Shown: positions 52,104-62,130, numbered from the stretch's first letter. The stretch: DNA of 64,000 bases from Streptomyces sp. NBC_01431 (GCF_036231355.1 NZ_CP109497.1:558001-622000), one strand, 5' to 3'. A program made the numbers and translations. The notes: a model not told the origin generated them from the sequence alone.

Positions 52104-53279
52104 GGGTGCTCATCTCCGGTGGTGGCGTTGCCGGACTGACCTGTGCCTACTGGCTGGATCAGGCGGCCCACACGCCCGTCGTCGAGCGCGCCCAGGCCGG
52201 CCCGTTGGGCGGCTACGGCATCGACCTGTCCGGCACCGGCTACGACATCGCCGGCCGCATGGGCATCCTCGACCAGCTCGCCGCCCGCCCGCTGCGCGTG
52301 GACACGGTCGCCTTCGTCGACGCCGCCGACCGGGTCACCGCGCGGCTGGACCGGCAGCTGGCGGAGAAGGTGCTGCGCGGCCCGTACCTCGCGCTGATGC
52401 ACACCACCCTCGAGGAGATCCTCGCCAACACCGTACGGGGCAAGGTCGAGGTCCGCCACCGGCAGAAGCATCGCCAAGGTGCAGCAGAGCGACGGCGGCG
52501 TGGAGGTGACCTTCGCCGATGGCACTCAGGAGGGCTTCGAGGCGTTGGTGGGCGCCGACGGTGTGCACTCGCGCACCCGCGAGCTCGTCTTCGGTTCCGA
52601 GCCGCGCTGGACCCGCCACCTCGGCTTCAGCATGGCCTGCTATCCGGTGCCGGACACCGCCGGACTCACCGACGTACGCGCCCACTTCACCGAGCCCGGC
52701 CGCCAGACGATGCTGTATCCGACCGACACGGTCGGTACCTCGGTGGCGCTGTCCCTCTACCGGGCCCAGCCGCACGGCAGTATTCCGCGCCCCGAGCGCG
52801 TCGCCCGGCTGCGGGCGGCCTACACCGGCTCTGGCTGGCACACCCCTGAGCTGCTCGCGCACGCCCCGGACGGCGGCTTTTTCATGGACACCCTCACCCA
52901 GATCGAGATGCCCGGCTGGCACCGCGGCCGTGTTGCGCTGATCGGCGACGCCTGCGGCGCGCTGACGCTCACCTCCGCCCAGGGCGCCTCGGTCGCCATG
53001 GCCGGCGGCTACCTGCTCGCCGAGGCGCTCGCGGCCCACCCCCGTGACCATGCGGCCGCATTTGCTGCGTATGAGGCGCGGTTACGGCCTTTCGTCGCTG
53101 AGCGCCAGCGCCGCGCCCGCGGGCTGGTGCCGGCCGCGCGCGCCGGCCAGAACATCCAGCGCATGGTCACCCGGCTCATCCTGCGGGATGCCTGTGCTCC
53201 GCTGCTGCGCTTCGGCTTCGGCGACACCCGCAGCATCCTGCCCACACCGCCCAACAACACGAAAGAGACAGAGCAATGA
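52100..53279 (+). pseudogene. FAD-dependent monooxygenase, single frameshift
   Basis: From GTG 52100 the product reads RVLISGGGVAGLTCAYWLDQ (FAD-binding GxGxxG), YGIDLSGTGYDIAGRMGILD, then loses frame at about 52465. Removing one C from CCACCGG restores VRHGRSIAKVQQSDGGVEVT, GADGVHSRTRELVF and GRVALIGDACGALTLTSAQG with the conserved GD motif. The intact protein would be about 392 residues, the size of PHBH-type aromatic monooxygenases (tetracycline-destroying and TetX-like relatives). The frameshift is either real or a base-call error in the C-run. It overlaps the neighbouring genes at both ends. Confidence 0.85.
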
Positions 53280-54169
53280 GGGTTCTCGTCGCTGGTTCAA
53301 CCGGCTATCTGGGAAGGCATGTCGTCCGGGAGCTGAAGGGTCGCGGGCACTATGTCCGGGCGCTGGCCCGCGACTCCGCGCGGTTGGGGCCGGTCCGCGA
53401 TGCGGTCGACGACGTGTTCACGGCTGATGCCACCGATCGGGAGGTGCTTGCGGGCTGCTGCGACGCTATCGACGCGGTCGTCAGCACCATCGGGCTCGTG
53501 GGCAAGAGGAGCAGGCAGACCTGCTGGGACGTGGACCACGGGGCCAACCGGAACCTGCTGCAAGAGGCCGGCCGGGCCGGGGTCGGCAAATTCGTCTACT
53601 CCTCCGTGGTCCGCGCACCTGCCCTGGAGAAGCTCCAACTCACCCGCGCCAAGCGCGCGTTCGAACAGGACCTGCGCAGCTCCGGGATGGCGTACACGAT
53701 CCTGTTCCCGAACGGCTTCTTCTCCGACTTCGACGAGTACCTCAACATGGCCCGCAAGGGCCGCGTCTACGTCTTCGGCGACGGCCGCTTCCGCATCAAC
53801 CCCATCGATGGTGCCGATGTCGCCGCGGCAGCAGCCGATGCCCTCACCACTGACGCCGACGAGGTCGAGCTCGGCGGGCCTGACGTCCTCACGCACGAGC
53901 AGATCGCTCAAGAAGCCTTCCACGCACTGGGCACCACCCCGCGCATCACCCACATCCCGGCCGGGCTCCTCAAGACGGGCCTTGTGCTGATGCATCGGCT
54001 GACCCCACTGCGCGTATACGGGATCGTCGAGTTCCCGCTCACCGTGCTCACCCACGATGTGCTCTCCCCGACCACTGGCCAACGGCACCTCGCCGACTAC
54101 TACCAACAGACGGCGACATCCGGCCCCGGCGGCGACAAGGTCACCCCGCCGGACCGGCCAGCGGCATAG
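53276..54169 (+). CDS. NmrA-like NAD(P)-binding epimerase/reductase
   Basis: 297 residues. RVLVAGSTGYLGRHVVRELK is a Rossmann GxxGxxG motif; VVSTIGLVGKRSRQTCWDVD HGANRNLLQEAGRAGVGKFV YSSV is the NmrA/SDR core. The canonical YxxxK is replaced around LTRAKRAFEQDLRSSGMAYT ILFPNGF, as usual in the NmrA-like group. Overlaps the monooxygenase stop codon (ATGA), so the two act in one pathway, perhaps oxidation and reduction of one small molecule. Ends 30 bp before the IS1182 insertion. Confidence 0.9.
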   Translation: MRVLVAGSTGYLGRHVVRELKGRGHYVRALARDSARLGPVRDAVDDVFTADATDREVLAGCCDAIDAVVSTIGLVGKRSRQTCWDVDHGANRNLLQEAGRAGVGKFVYSSVVRAPALEKLQLTRAKRAFEQDLRSSGMAYTILFPNGFFSDFDEYLNMARKGRVYVFGDGRFRINPIDGADVAAAAADALTTDADEVELGGPDVLTHEQIAQEAFHALGTTPRITHIPAGLLKTGLVLMHRLTPLRVYGIVEFPLTVLTHDVLSPTTGQRHLADYYQQTATSGPGGDKVTPPDRPAA

Positions 54170-54198
54170 CCGTGCCGTTCATTTTCAGGTCTCCGTGG

Positions 54199-56048
54199 AT
54201 CCTGCTGGCCAAATGTCGTGTCCTGGGGTGTGGGGGCGTGGTTGGCAGTGTGGTGGCCGGTCTTGTCGTTCCCGGCCGCTGGGGTGGGAGTCATGTCGTT
54301 GCGGCCGGAGGAATGGCCTGAGGTCCCCGAGCTCACGGCGCGGGTTGCACGGGCTGCGGCCGCGCGTGGGGCGCCGCCGTTGGCGATGCGGGTGCGGGAT
54401 GAGCTCGGCGCGCTGTTCGCGGATGCGGAGTTCGCCGTGGCGTTCGGCCGCCGGGGTCGGCGCGGATGGTCGCCGGGGCGCCTCGCGATGGTGACCGTGC
54501 TGCAGATGGCGGAGAACCTGACCGACCGCGCCGCCGTTCAGCGGGTCCGGTTCGACCTGTCGTGGAAGTACTGTCTGGGCCTGGAGCTGGAGGACGTGGG
54601 CTTCGATGCCTCGGTGCTCTCGGAGTTCCGCACCCGGGTGGTCGAGCACGGCCTGGAGGAGCGGGTGCTGGATCTCCTCGTGGTGGCACTCAAGGAGAAG
54701 GGCCTGGTCAAGGCCGGTGGCAAACAGCGTACCGATTCCACTCATGTACTCGCGGCAGTGCGGGAGTTGAACCGGTTGGAGCTGGCCGGGGAGAGTGTGC
54801 GGGCTGCGCTGGAGGCGCTGTCCGCCGCGGATCCCACCTGGGTGGCTCAGGCACTGGAGGTCCGTGAGTGGAACCGGCGTTACGGGCGGCGCATCGATGC
54901 GTCCTGGCGCCCGCCCGGCTCCCAGGCTCAGCGGGACGAACTCGCCCTGGACTACGGCCGCGACGCGGTGGCTCTCCTGAAGGCGGTCTATCGCCCATCC
55001 ACACCGATGTGGCTGCGGGAGCTGCCCGCGATCCAGGTGCTGCGGCAGATCACTGTGCAGAACTACCTGATCGCCACGGACAGCGGCGGGTCGGAGGTGG
55101 CCAAGCGGCGGGAGGCGGACAAGGACGGTCTCCCGCCCGGCAGATTGCGTCTGACTTCGCCCTATGACCTCGACGCCCGTTACGGCACCAAGCGAGATCT
55201 GCACTGGACCGGGTACAAACTGCACATCAGCGAGGTCTGTCACCCGGCCCGGCCCGATGACCAGACGTCGCACACTGGACGGCGGGCACGTCCTCCGGTC
55301 CCCAACATGATCACCCACGTCGCGACCACCGATGCGACCGTGCCGGATGTGAAGCTCGTCGAGCCCGTCCACCAGGCCCTTGCCGCCCGGGGCCTGCTGC
55401 CCGCCGAGCACTACCTCGACTCCGGCTACGCGAGCGCCGAACTCATCGTCGGCGCTCACACCACCTTCGGCATCACCCTGGTCACACCACTGCTGACCGG
55501 GACCTCCCGCCTCCACCAGGAGAACACTGCCTACCAGCGCGAAGCCTTCACCATCGACTGGGACGTCCGCCGGGCCACCTGCCCCCAGGGTGCCACCAGC
55601 CGCTTCTGGAGCCCGACCCAGCACAAGGGCCGCGACATGGTCGTGGTCCGCTTTGACCAGGCCGACTGCGGCCCCTGCCCGGCCAGGGCTCTCTGCACCA
55701 AAGCCACCCGCTGGGGCCGTCAACTCACCCTGAGGCCACGCCCCTTGCAGGAACTCGTCGAGGCCAATCACACCGCCCAGGAAACTCTTGAATGGCAGGC
55801 GAAATACGCCCTGCGGGCCGGCGTCGAGGGCACCATTCGCCAGGCCATGGCGGTCACCGGCAGCCGCCGAGCCCGCTACCGCAGCCTCGGCAAGACCCAT
55901 CTCGAACACGTCTACTCCGCCGTCGCCCTCAACCTGATCCGCCTCGACGCCTGGTGGAACGGTCAGCCCCTCGACCACACCCGCACCAGCCACCTCGCCC
56001 GCCTCGACCTCACCCTCGCCGCATAACCCCACATTTGGCCAGCAGGAT
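54199..56048 (+). mobile_element. IS1182-family insertion sequence with intact target duplication
   Basis: 1,850 bp, perfect inverted ends ATCCTGCTGGCCAAATGT at 54199-54216 and 56031-56048. The octamer CTCCGTGG flanks it on both sides (54191-54198 and 56049-56056). A recent, clean insertion. Confidence 0.95.
54293..56026 (+). CDS. IS1182-family transposase
   Basis: 577 residues from ATG 54293. N-terminal FADAEFAVAFGRRGRRGWSP, GRLAMVTVLQMAENLTDRAA and FDASVLSEFRTRVVEHGLEE; first aspartate in QRTDSTHVLAAV; second in EHYLDSGYASAELIV; C-terminal cysteine cluster DCGPCPARALCTKATRWG; and glutamate region YALRAGVEGTIRQAMAVTGS RRARYRSLGKTHLEHV. This is the complete DDE_6/IS1182 layout, expected to be active. 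Confidence 0.95.
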   Translation: MSLRPEEWPEVPELTARVARAAAARGAPPLAMRVRDELGALFADAEFAVAFGRRGRRGWSPGRLAMVTVLQMAENLTDRAAVQRVRFDLSWKYCLGLELEDVGFDASVLSEFRTRVVEHGLEERVLDLLVVALKEKGLVKAGGKQRTDSTHVLAAVRELNRLELAGESVRAALEALSAADPTWVAQALEVREWNRRYGRRIDASWRPPGSQAQRDELALDYGRDAVALLKAVYRPSTPMWLRELPAIQVLRQITVQNYLIATDSGGSEVAKRREADKDGLPPGRLRLTSPYDLDARYGTKRDLHWTGYKLHISEVCHPARPDDQTSHTGRRARPPVPNMITHVATTDATVPDVKLVEPVHQALAARGLLPAEHYLDSGYASAELIVGAHTTFGITLVTPLLTGTSRLHQENTAYQREAFTIDWDVRRATCPQGATSRFWSPTQHKGRDMVVVRFDQADCGPCPARALCTKATRWGRQLTLRPRPLQELVEANHTAQETLEWQAKYALRAGVEGTIRQAMAVTGSRRARYRSLGKTHLEHVYSAVALNLIRLDAWWNGQPLDHTRTSHLARLDLTLAA

Positions 56049-56218
56049 CTCCGTGGTCGATCGGTCGACGGTGTCCGCCGATGCGCGGAGTCGTGGCACG
56101 GTGGCATCCGGTCCCAGGTCGAGGCGCTTCCCCACGTCCAGGCGGATGGTGCAGTACGGGTTGACGTTCGACCAGCCTCCCGAACGTGCCGCCAAGTAGC
56201 TGATCATGAGTGTCGGGA

Positions 56219-57392
56219 TTACTGACTTCGGCTCGTCAGGGTGATCTTCGCCGAAGTTCCTGATGGGGCTGGGGTGTTGGCTGTATTCCGGGGTGTGTGA
56301 GATACGCGGATGGGGGTGGGCTGACCGTCGCGGGGCGTCAGCGCCGGGAGTCGCTTCGGATGCAGGCGGCTGAGCTGTTCGAGCAGAAGATCAAACCGCC
56401 GGAGGTCGCACGGCGGCTTCGGGTGAGCCGAAAATCGGCCTACCGGTGGCATCAGCTGTGGCGGGAGGGCGGTGTGCAGGGCCTGGCCTCGCGTGGCGCG
56501 AGCGGGGCGCGGTGCCGTCTGTCCCCGCGCTGCCTAGAGAAGCTGGCCATGTACCTCGATGAGGGACCGGCCGCGCACGGCTGGGTGGAGGACCAGGTGT
56601 GGACCGCCGCTCGGGTGGCCATGCTGATCGGCAGGAAGTTCCACGTCTCCTACAGCGTCGTCGGCGCGACACGGCTGATGCACCGGCTCGGGTTCTCCCC
56701 GCAGGTGCCCGCCCGGAGGGTGGCCGAGCGCGACGAGCAGGCCGTCACCGTGTGGAAGGAGGCGACCTGGGCCGAGGTAAAAGGGCTCGGGCGGCCTGCG
56801 GGGGCTACCTCTGCTTCGAGGACGAGGCAGGCTTCACCCGCAAGCCGCCCAAAGGACGCACCTGGGGCCGGCGCGGCGTGACACCGGTCGTCACGGTCAG
56901 CGGACGCCGCTCGGGGCGGTTGTCGGTGGCCGGGCTGATCGCGATGCGGCCAGGCTCGCGCACCCGACTGTGCCACCGGCTGATCTGTCACCCATCGGGC
57001 AAGGGCAAGCGCCGCAGCATGGGCGAACGCGACTTCATCGCGCTGATCGACGGCGCCCATCAGCTCCTCAAGGCGCCGATCGTGCTGGTCTGGGACCGGC
57101 TCAACACCCATGTCTCCCGTGCCATGCGGAAGTTGATCGACGAGCGCGAGTGGCTGACGGTGTTCCTGCTGCCTGCATACTCGCCCGACCTGAATCCCGT
57201 CGAGTGGGTATGGGCACACGTCAAACACAGTCTGGCCAACCTCGCTGTCGTCGCCCTCGACCGTCTGGAGACACTCGTCCGCAACCGGCTCAAACGCTTC
57301 CAGTACCGGCCCGGCACCCTCGGCGGCTTCATCGCCGGAACCGGCCTCACCCCAGACACCGCACCTTCGCCCCAATGAGCCAAGGTCAGTAA
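56219..57392 (+). mobile_element. IS630-family insertion sequence
   Basis: About 1.17 kb. Left end TTACTGACTTCGGCTCGTCA; right end read inward TTACTGACCTTGGCTCATTG. Both begin with TTA, consistent with the TA target of this family. It lies 170 bp after the IS1182 element. Confidence 0.75.
56297..57378 (+). CDS. IS630-family transposase, probable -1 frameshift
   Basis: The first frame (56297-56800) gives the helix-turn-helix half: KIKPPEVARRLRVSRKSAYR WHQLWREGG, WTAARVAMLIGRKFHVSYSV and TVWKEATWAEVK. At GGTAAAAGGGC a -1 shift leads to RARAACGGYLCFEDEAGFTR (first catalytic acid), IVLVWDRLNTHVSRAM (second aspartate) and LLPAYSPDLNPVEWVWAHVK (glutamate). The A-run at the crossover suggests programmed slippage. 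Otherwise complete. Confidence 0.82.
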
Positions 57393-57514
57393 CTCGGCCG
57401 TCTCGAAGCGTGCTTGCTCACGCCGGGACCGCTGTCGGGCGTCAGGCTGCCCATCCGGATAGCGCAACTCCTGGATATGCTGCCTGTCCTCCCGGCACCG
57501 CCCGATCCTGGAGG

Positions 57515-58123
57515 TCAGCCGCTGCGGGCGGCCCAGACCTCGACGTACGGGCCCCGGTCCACAGAGTCGACGGCGAATCCCGCACCGGCCACAGCGGAGG
57601 CGAACTCGTCGGGGTCCCAGACCGTGTACCACCGCCGGGCGTCAGGTTCGTCAAGCCATCCCGTGCGGCCTGTGGCCTTGAGACACACGTACATCCTGCC
57701 CCCAGGCCGCAGCAGCCCGGCGAACTGCCCCAGCACGTCCGTCGCGTCCACCCTGTCGAGGTGGACAAGCGAGGCGGAGGCCCAGATCCCATCGAACGTT
57801 CCGGTCGGGAACCGCGTCGCGACCTCGCGCAGGTCGCACTGGGAGGTGGGCGCGTGGGCGTTGGCCATCGCCACGAACACCGGGTTGAGATCCACACCAC
57901 GCACCACGTGCCCATACTTTTGGAATCGCGCAAGGTCGCGGCCCGGACCGCATCCGGCGTCGAGGATCAGCGAAGGCGCAGGCAAGGACGCTGCGAACCG
58001 CTCGACGCGATCCCCCATCTTCGGAGCGTGAACCGCCGCGTAGTCGTCGGCATGGTCGCTGTAGACGGCGACTGACTCAGCTACTGGGTCCAACTGTCCC
58101 CTGCCGGATGTGGTGCGTGGCTT
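57515..58123 (-). CDS. Class I SAM-dependent methyltransferase
   Basis: 202 residues from ATG 58123. Motif I is LILDAGCGPGRDLARF, the acidic residue after strand two is VVRGVDLNPVF, motif III-like FDGIWASASLVHLDRVDATD, and GLLRPGGRMYVCLKATG is motif IV. A compact Rossmann methyltransferase of the type acting on small molecules. No operon partner; the surrounding 58.1-59.0 kb is non-coding. A longer in-frame start at 58249 lacks a binding site. Confidence 0.9.
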   Translation of the reverse strand, partial: KPRTTSGRGQLDPVAESVAVYSDHADDYAAVHAPKMGDRVERFAASLPAPSLILDAGCGPGRDLARFQKYGHVVRGVDLNPVFVAMANAHAPTSQCDLREVATRFPTGTFDGIWASASLVHLDRVDATDVLGQFAGLLRPGGRMYVCLKATGRTGWLDEPDARRWYTVWDPDEFASAVAGAGFAVDSVDRGPYVEVWAARSG

Positions 58124-59000
58124 CATCCCGCCTATCCTGACCGGCCGCTGCATCGGTATCCAGTGGCCAGAACGAAAAGGGATCAAGCTCATACGCCGGC
58201 ACCCCACCGATATAGGCGACAGCGCGCCGAAGGACGTAATAAGCGTCACCCTGAAGCGCAGAGGTCAGTATCCGCCCCGCCGTCGCCCCGCGACGCGGCC
58301 CTCCTGACACCCCACGACGGGCGTGCCGTTACCCGCGTTCTCCCGCTTCAGTACGCCGTATCGCATCTGCCCACACGAGGTGGAGGGCGCGCGGCTGCGG
58401 GACTTGCAGCCCTGAGCACCGGCAATCGCGCGGCACTTGAGAGGCCAATGTGGCCTCTGATCTGCGGAAACGCTGGCGACATGGATGCGTCGCGGCTGAT
58501 CGGACGGGGCCTCTGGTAACCGCTGTTTACCCCCCTGGATGGCACGTAGTGGCACGGTGCTGCTGACGGCTTGCACGGAGAGACCGATGCGGCCTGGCCC
58601 TGGCTTCTGTGCTCAAGTTGCGCGCACATTCGTGGAAGGATTCGCGGGGGTGATCAGCCTGGCTCGATCTGCTCTGTGCCGAGCGGGGACGTTCCTGGGG
58701 CAGGGCACGAGGTCACGTCGTCCAAGGTGTGCGCCCTCGTGATCGGCTTCTCCTGCCACATGGAGCTGGTGCGCCACTGGCTCCGCGTCGACTACGGGCC
58801 GGCCGCCGCCGACGCCCCACTGAGCCCCGAACTCGTATGCAACATGGCTGTGTTGCGGACGAGTTCGGTGGTTCGTTTGGCGAATCGTGCAGCTTCATGA
58901 GGAGGTGTGCGCGGCGGGGAGTGCCTGAGACGGTTTGCTGGTGGTGTGACAGGAAGCGATCACCAGGGCGGGCGGTGAGGCAGGGGCGATGAGGGGGGGG
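58124..59000. other. Non-coding stretch
   Basis: Nearly 900 bp with no convincing gene. A minus-strand frame ending at 58077 contains ILTSALQGDAYYVLRRAVAY IGGVPAYELDPF, which has a natural look but no recognised family and overlaps the methyltransferase start. The rest shows stop-rich, mixed frames, consistent with decayed mobile DNA. Confidence 0.4.
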
Positions 59001-59002
59001 GG

Positions 59003-59589
59003 ATGACTGCTGGCTCGCGCGCCCATTCGTTCAACGCGGCTGCTGACCAATACGCGGCCAGCCGCCCCTCGTAGCCGCCCGAACTCTTTGACTTCATCGA
59101 GTTCACGAGCCGTCCCCCTGGCGCGTGCCCGCGCTGCCGACTATCGGCGCGGGCACCGGAATCGCCACCGCGCTGCTGCGCGGGCGCGGGGCCGAGGTGA
59201 TCGCCGTTGAGCCGGGCGACGCCATGTCCGCCAAGTTTCCACACCCTGCTCCCGGATGTGCCGGTCTTCGGAGGTGACGGCAACGCCCTCCCCTCGCGGA
59301 TGCCTCCCCCGACGTCATCACCTACGCCCAGTCCTGGCCGTGGACCGACACCGCCCGCGCGGTCCCGGAGGCGCTGCGGATCCTGCGTCCGGGCGGCGCG
59401 CTCGCGATCTGGTGGAACACCACCGCCTTCGACGTGCCATGGATCCGAGAGCAGCACCAGAGGATCGCGCACCACTGCGGCGTGAAGCCGACTTCTTGGG
59501 TGCGTCCCGACGACCGCGACGCCATCCGTCTCCCTAACGGGGTGGCGGAAGAGACCTACGTGGTTGATCTGCTGGTGGCCACTCCGTGA
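59003..59589 (+). pseudogene. SAM-dependent methyltransferase, several lesions
   Basis: MTAGSRAHSFNAAADQYAAS RPS, then a TAG where family members have tyrosine, then PPELFDFIEF. Later pieces in other frames include IGAGTGIATALLRGRGAEVI AVEPGDAMSAKF, VPVFGGDGNALPL, DVITYAQSW-WTDTARAVPE ALRILRPGGALAIWWNTTAF and ETYVVDLLVATP. Together they describe a ~195-residue class I methyltransferase. One nonsense and at least two frameshift changes inactivate it. Confidence 0.75.
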
Positions 59590-59803
59590 CCCGCTTGGTG
59601 TCCTGGAATCCGGAAGGGGAGCTATTCCAGCTGTGCGTCTTGTGCCGCGATTCCGGCCAGGGCGGTGTGTGCGACGCGCAGCGGCGGTGCTTCGTGGCCC
59701 GTCTCGGGGAGCGGCGCGATGGCGCTGCGCCGCAGGCGTATGGCTCGCCGGTAAAGCAGCGCGATCCCCCTGTCCAGCGCTCGGACGGCCAGCCAGGAAG
59801 TGA

Positions 59804-60292
59804 TCAGGTGCCCTGTTCGAGTTGCGTGGCGATGCGCAGGAGGGCGGGCAGGGCTGCGCGGACCGTGGCGCGGTCGGTTTCGTCGAGAGTGTCGAGGGCT
59901 ACGTCGAGGCGGCGTTCGTGGGCATTGGTCCAAGCGGTGAGCTGGGTATGTCCGGCATCGGTCAGGGCGACGACGGAGGCGCGGCGGTCGTTGGGGTCGA
60001 CGTCGCGGGTGACGAGTCCGTTCGTGATCATCTGGCCGATGAGTCCGCTGACCGTACTGGTAGCCAGGCGCTGGCGGGCGGCGAGGTCGCTGACGCGGAC
60101 CGGGGAGTGCTCGGCGAGGACCTGGAGGAGTTCGACCTGGGCCATGGGCAGGGTCTCCCACGGGTAGTCGGTCCGTATCGAGGCGCGCAGCGCGCGACGC
60201 AGCCGGGTGACGGCCTCGGTGAGCTGTCGGGCGTCCGATGCGTCGTCACCCCGGGCGGGGGCGGGCAGTGCGGAACGGGTCGGCGAGGACAT
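59804..60292 (-). CDS. MarR-family transcriptional regulator (second)
   Basis: 162 residues from ATG 60292. LPMAQVELLQVLAEHSPVRV SDLAARQRLATSTVSGLIGQ MITNGLVTRDVDPNDRRASV is the winged-helix domain with the DPNDRR wing. C-terminal helices RLDVALDTLDETDRATVRAA LPALLRIATQLE form the dimer interface. It faces lgt across 114 bp, so lgt-PAP2 is its likely target. A frame downstream on the same strand (59622-59803, SWLAVRALDRGIALLYRRAI) may be a small coupled gene but is unsupported. Confidence 0.92.
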   Translation of the reverse strand: MSSPTRSALPAPARGDDASDARQLTEAVTRLRRALRASIRTDYPWETLPMAQVELLQVLAEHSPVRVSDLAARQRLATSTVSGLIGQMITNGLVTRDVDPNDRRASVVALTDAGHTQLTAWTNAHERRLDVALDTLDETDRATVRAALPALLRIATQLEQGT

Positions 60293-60406
60293 GGAGCCAG
60301 GATAGCCAGACAACAGTCCGGGGTCCGTACAGTTCGGTGGCCGATGTATTGTCGTGCGGTCCTGACTGGCCCTGGGCCGGATCCGTGCGGCGAGAGTGGT
60401 CACTTC

Positions 60407-61342
60407 ATGTCCCTGGCGTATCTGCCAAGCCCTTCGCAGGGGGTGTGGCATCTGGGGCCGGTGCCGGTCCGCGCGTTTGCCCTGTGCATCATCACCGGTG
60501 TCTTTGTCGCGGTGTGGCTGACCGGGCGGCGCTGGGCCGCGCGCGGCGGCAACCGTGAAGACATCGCGGACATCGCGGTGTGGGCGGTGCCGTTCGGGCT
60601 GCTCGGCGGCCGTCTCTACCACGTGATCACCGACCCGGAGCTGTACTTCACCGCCGGGCAGCAGCCCATCCGCGCGCTGTACATCTGGGACGGCGGCCTG
60701 GGCATTCCCGGTGCCGTCGCGCTCGGCGCGGTGGGGGCGTGGATCGGCTGCCGCCGGCGCGGCATCCAGCTGGCGGACTTCGCCGACGCTGCCGCGCCCG
60801 GTCTCGTCCTCGCGCAGGCGATCGGGCGGTGGGGCAACTACTTCAACCAGGAGCTGTTCGGCGGTCCCACCTCGCTGCCGTGGAAGCTCCTCATCGACCC
60901 GGCGCACCGGCCCGCCGACAGCCCCACCGTTGCCTTCTACCACCCGACGTTCCTCTACGAGTCGCTGTGGGACCTCGGTGTGATGGCGCTGCTGCTCTGG
61001 CTCGACCGGCGCTACCGGCCGCGCCGGGGGCGGCTGTTCGCCTGCTACGTGTTGGCCTACACCGCGGGCCGCGCCTGGATCGAGGCGCTCCGCGTCGACC
61101 ACGCCAACCACTTCCTGGGACTGCGGCTGAACGACTGCGTCTCAGCTGCACTGTTCGCCGGGGCGCTCCTCTACCTCCATGTCACCCGCCGCACTGCGTC
61201 CAGCGGCCCAGGACCTGACAGGCTGACAGGGGACATGGCGAAGGGTGCAGCGGGCGGCGATACGCCGCAGTCTCTTCAGGCGGCCGACTCGCCGCAGGAC
61301 AGAGAACCGGCCGTCGACGGGCCGGAGGGGGAGTCCAAGTGA
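60407..61342 (+). CDS. lgt: Prolipoprotein diacylglyceryl transferase
   Basis: 311 residues with about seven membrane helices. The Lgt signature is intact: QAIGRWGNYFNQELFGGPTS. FYHPTFLYESLWDLGVMALL matches the conserved HPTFLYE segment. Lgt transfers diacylglycerol from phosphatidylglycerol to the lipobox cysteine of prolipoproteins, in the cytoplasmic membrane. It starts with the sequence SLAYLPSPSQGVWHLGPVPV RAFALCIITG. The C-terminal ~45 residues are a hydrophilic tail. Streptomyces often have two lgt genes; this is likely an accessory copy, as it is not in a trp/glt-type context. Overlaps the PAP2 gene by GTGA. Confidence 0.93.
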   Translation: MSLAYLPSPSQGVWHLGPVPVRAFALCIITGVFVAVWLTGRRWAARGGNREDIADIAVWAVPFGLLGGRLYHVITDPELYFTAGQQPIRALYIWDGGLGIPGAVALGAVGAWIGCRRRGIQLADFADAAAPGLVLAQAIGRWGNYFNQELFGGPTSLPWKLLIDPAHRPADSPTVAFYHPTFLYESLWDLGVMALLLWLDRRYRPRRGRLFACYVLAYTAGRAWIEALRVDHANHFLGLRLNDCVSAALFAGALLYLHVTRRTASSGPGPDRLTGDMAKGAAGGDTPQSLQAADSPQDREPAVDGPEGESK

Positions 61343-62130
61343 CCAGTACCGCAACGAACCTTGCACCCGTCCGGCGGGGGCTGGGGCCGCTGCTGCCGGC
61401 CCGGCTGCGTCCGTTGGACCGGCCCCGGCTGTGGGTGGAGCTGGTGTTCACGGCAGTCGGCTACTGGGCGTACACCCGGTCCCGCAATGCTGTTCCCGCC
61501 GAGCGCGGGGCAGCCCTGCACCGCGCTCATCTGATCTGGGACGCGGAACGTGCCCTGCACCTGAACGTCGAGCTGGCTGTCAACCACGCGGCCGACAAGG
61601 TGACGTGGCTGGTGGTGGGCATGAACTACTACTACGCCACCTTGCACTTCATCGTCACCATCGGAGTCCTGGTCTGGCTCTACACCCGTCATCCGGCCCG
61701 TTACCGCTCGGCGCGCACCGCCCTGTACGCCGCGACCCTGCTCGCCCTCATGGGGTTCATTTTCTGTGCGCTGGCGCCTCCCCGCTTCCTGGCCGCAGAG
61801 GGCTTCATCGACACCGTGGTCAAGCATCACACCTGGGGCTCGTGGGCCTCCGGGGATGTGGCGTCGATGTCGAACCAGTACGCCGCGATGCCGTCGGTGC
61901 ACATCATCTGGTCCGCCTGGGCGGGCCTTGCTCTGGCTTTCCTGGCCCGCCGCACCTGGGTCAGGGTCCTCGGCGTCCTGTACCCGCTGGCCACCTTCAC
62001 GGTCATCCTGGCGACCGCCAACCACTTCCTCGCCGACGCCGCCGCGGGAGCCGCCACCCTCGCCGCCGGTTTCCTCATCCAGCGGCTACTCACCGGCCGT
62101 CCCGCCTACCCCCGGCTGCAGCGGTCGTAG
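61339..62130 (+). CDS. PAP2-family membrane phosphatase
   Basis: 263 residues from GTG 61339. Six predicted membrane helices. The PAP2 phosphatase motifs are partly visible: SNQYAAMPSVHIIWSAWAGL (PSxH) and ANHFLADAAAGA (the SRxxxxxHxxxD-like third motif with histidine and aspartate). Members of this inositolphosphorylceramide synthase/PAP2_3 branch act on phospholipid or polyprenyl phosphates. Coupled to lgt, so a lipid-related role, such as recycling or remodelling membrane lipid, is likely. Confidence 0.87.
   Translation: MTSTATNLAPVRRGLGPLLPARLRPLDRPRLWVELVFTAVGYWAYTRSRNAVPAERGAALHRAHLIWDAERALHLNVELAVNHAADKVTWLVVGMNYYYATLHFIVTIGVLVWLYTRHPARYRSARTALYAATLLALMGFIFCALAPPRFLAAEGFIDTVVKHHTWGSWASGDVASMSNQYAAMPSVHIIWSAWAGLALAFLARRTWVRVLGVLYPLATFTVILATANHFLADAAAGAATLAAGFLIQRLLTGRPAYPRLQRS

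Noticed and set aside
54185..56107. A 640-codon minus-strand open frame
   Set aside because: Shadow of the IS1182 transposase; it spans both inverted repeats of the element.
58077..58310. 77-residue gene overlapping the methyltransferase start
   Set aside because: A natural-looking segment exists, but there is no ribosome binding site and no family, and it conflicts with the methyltransferase start region.
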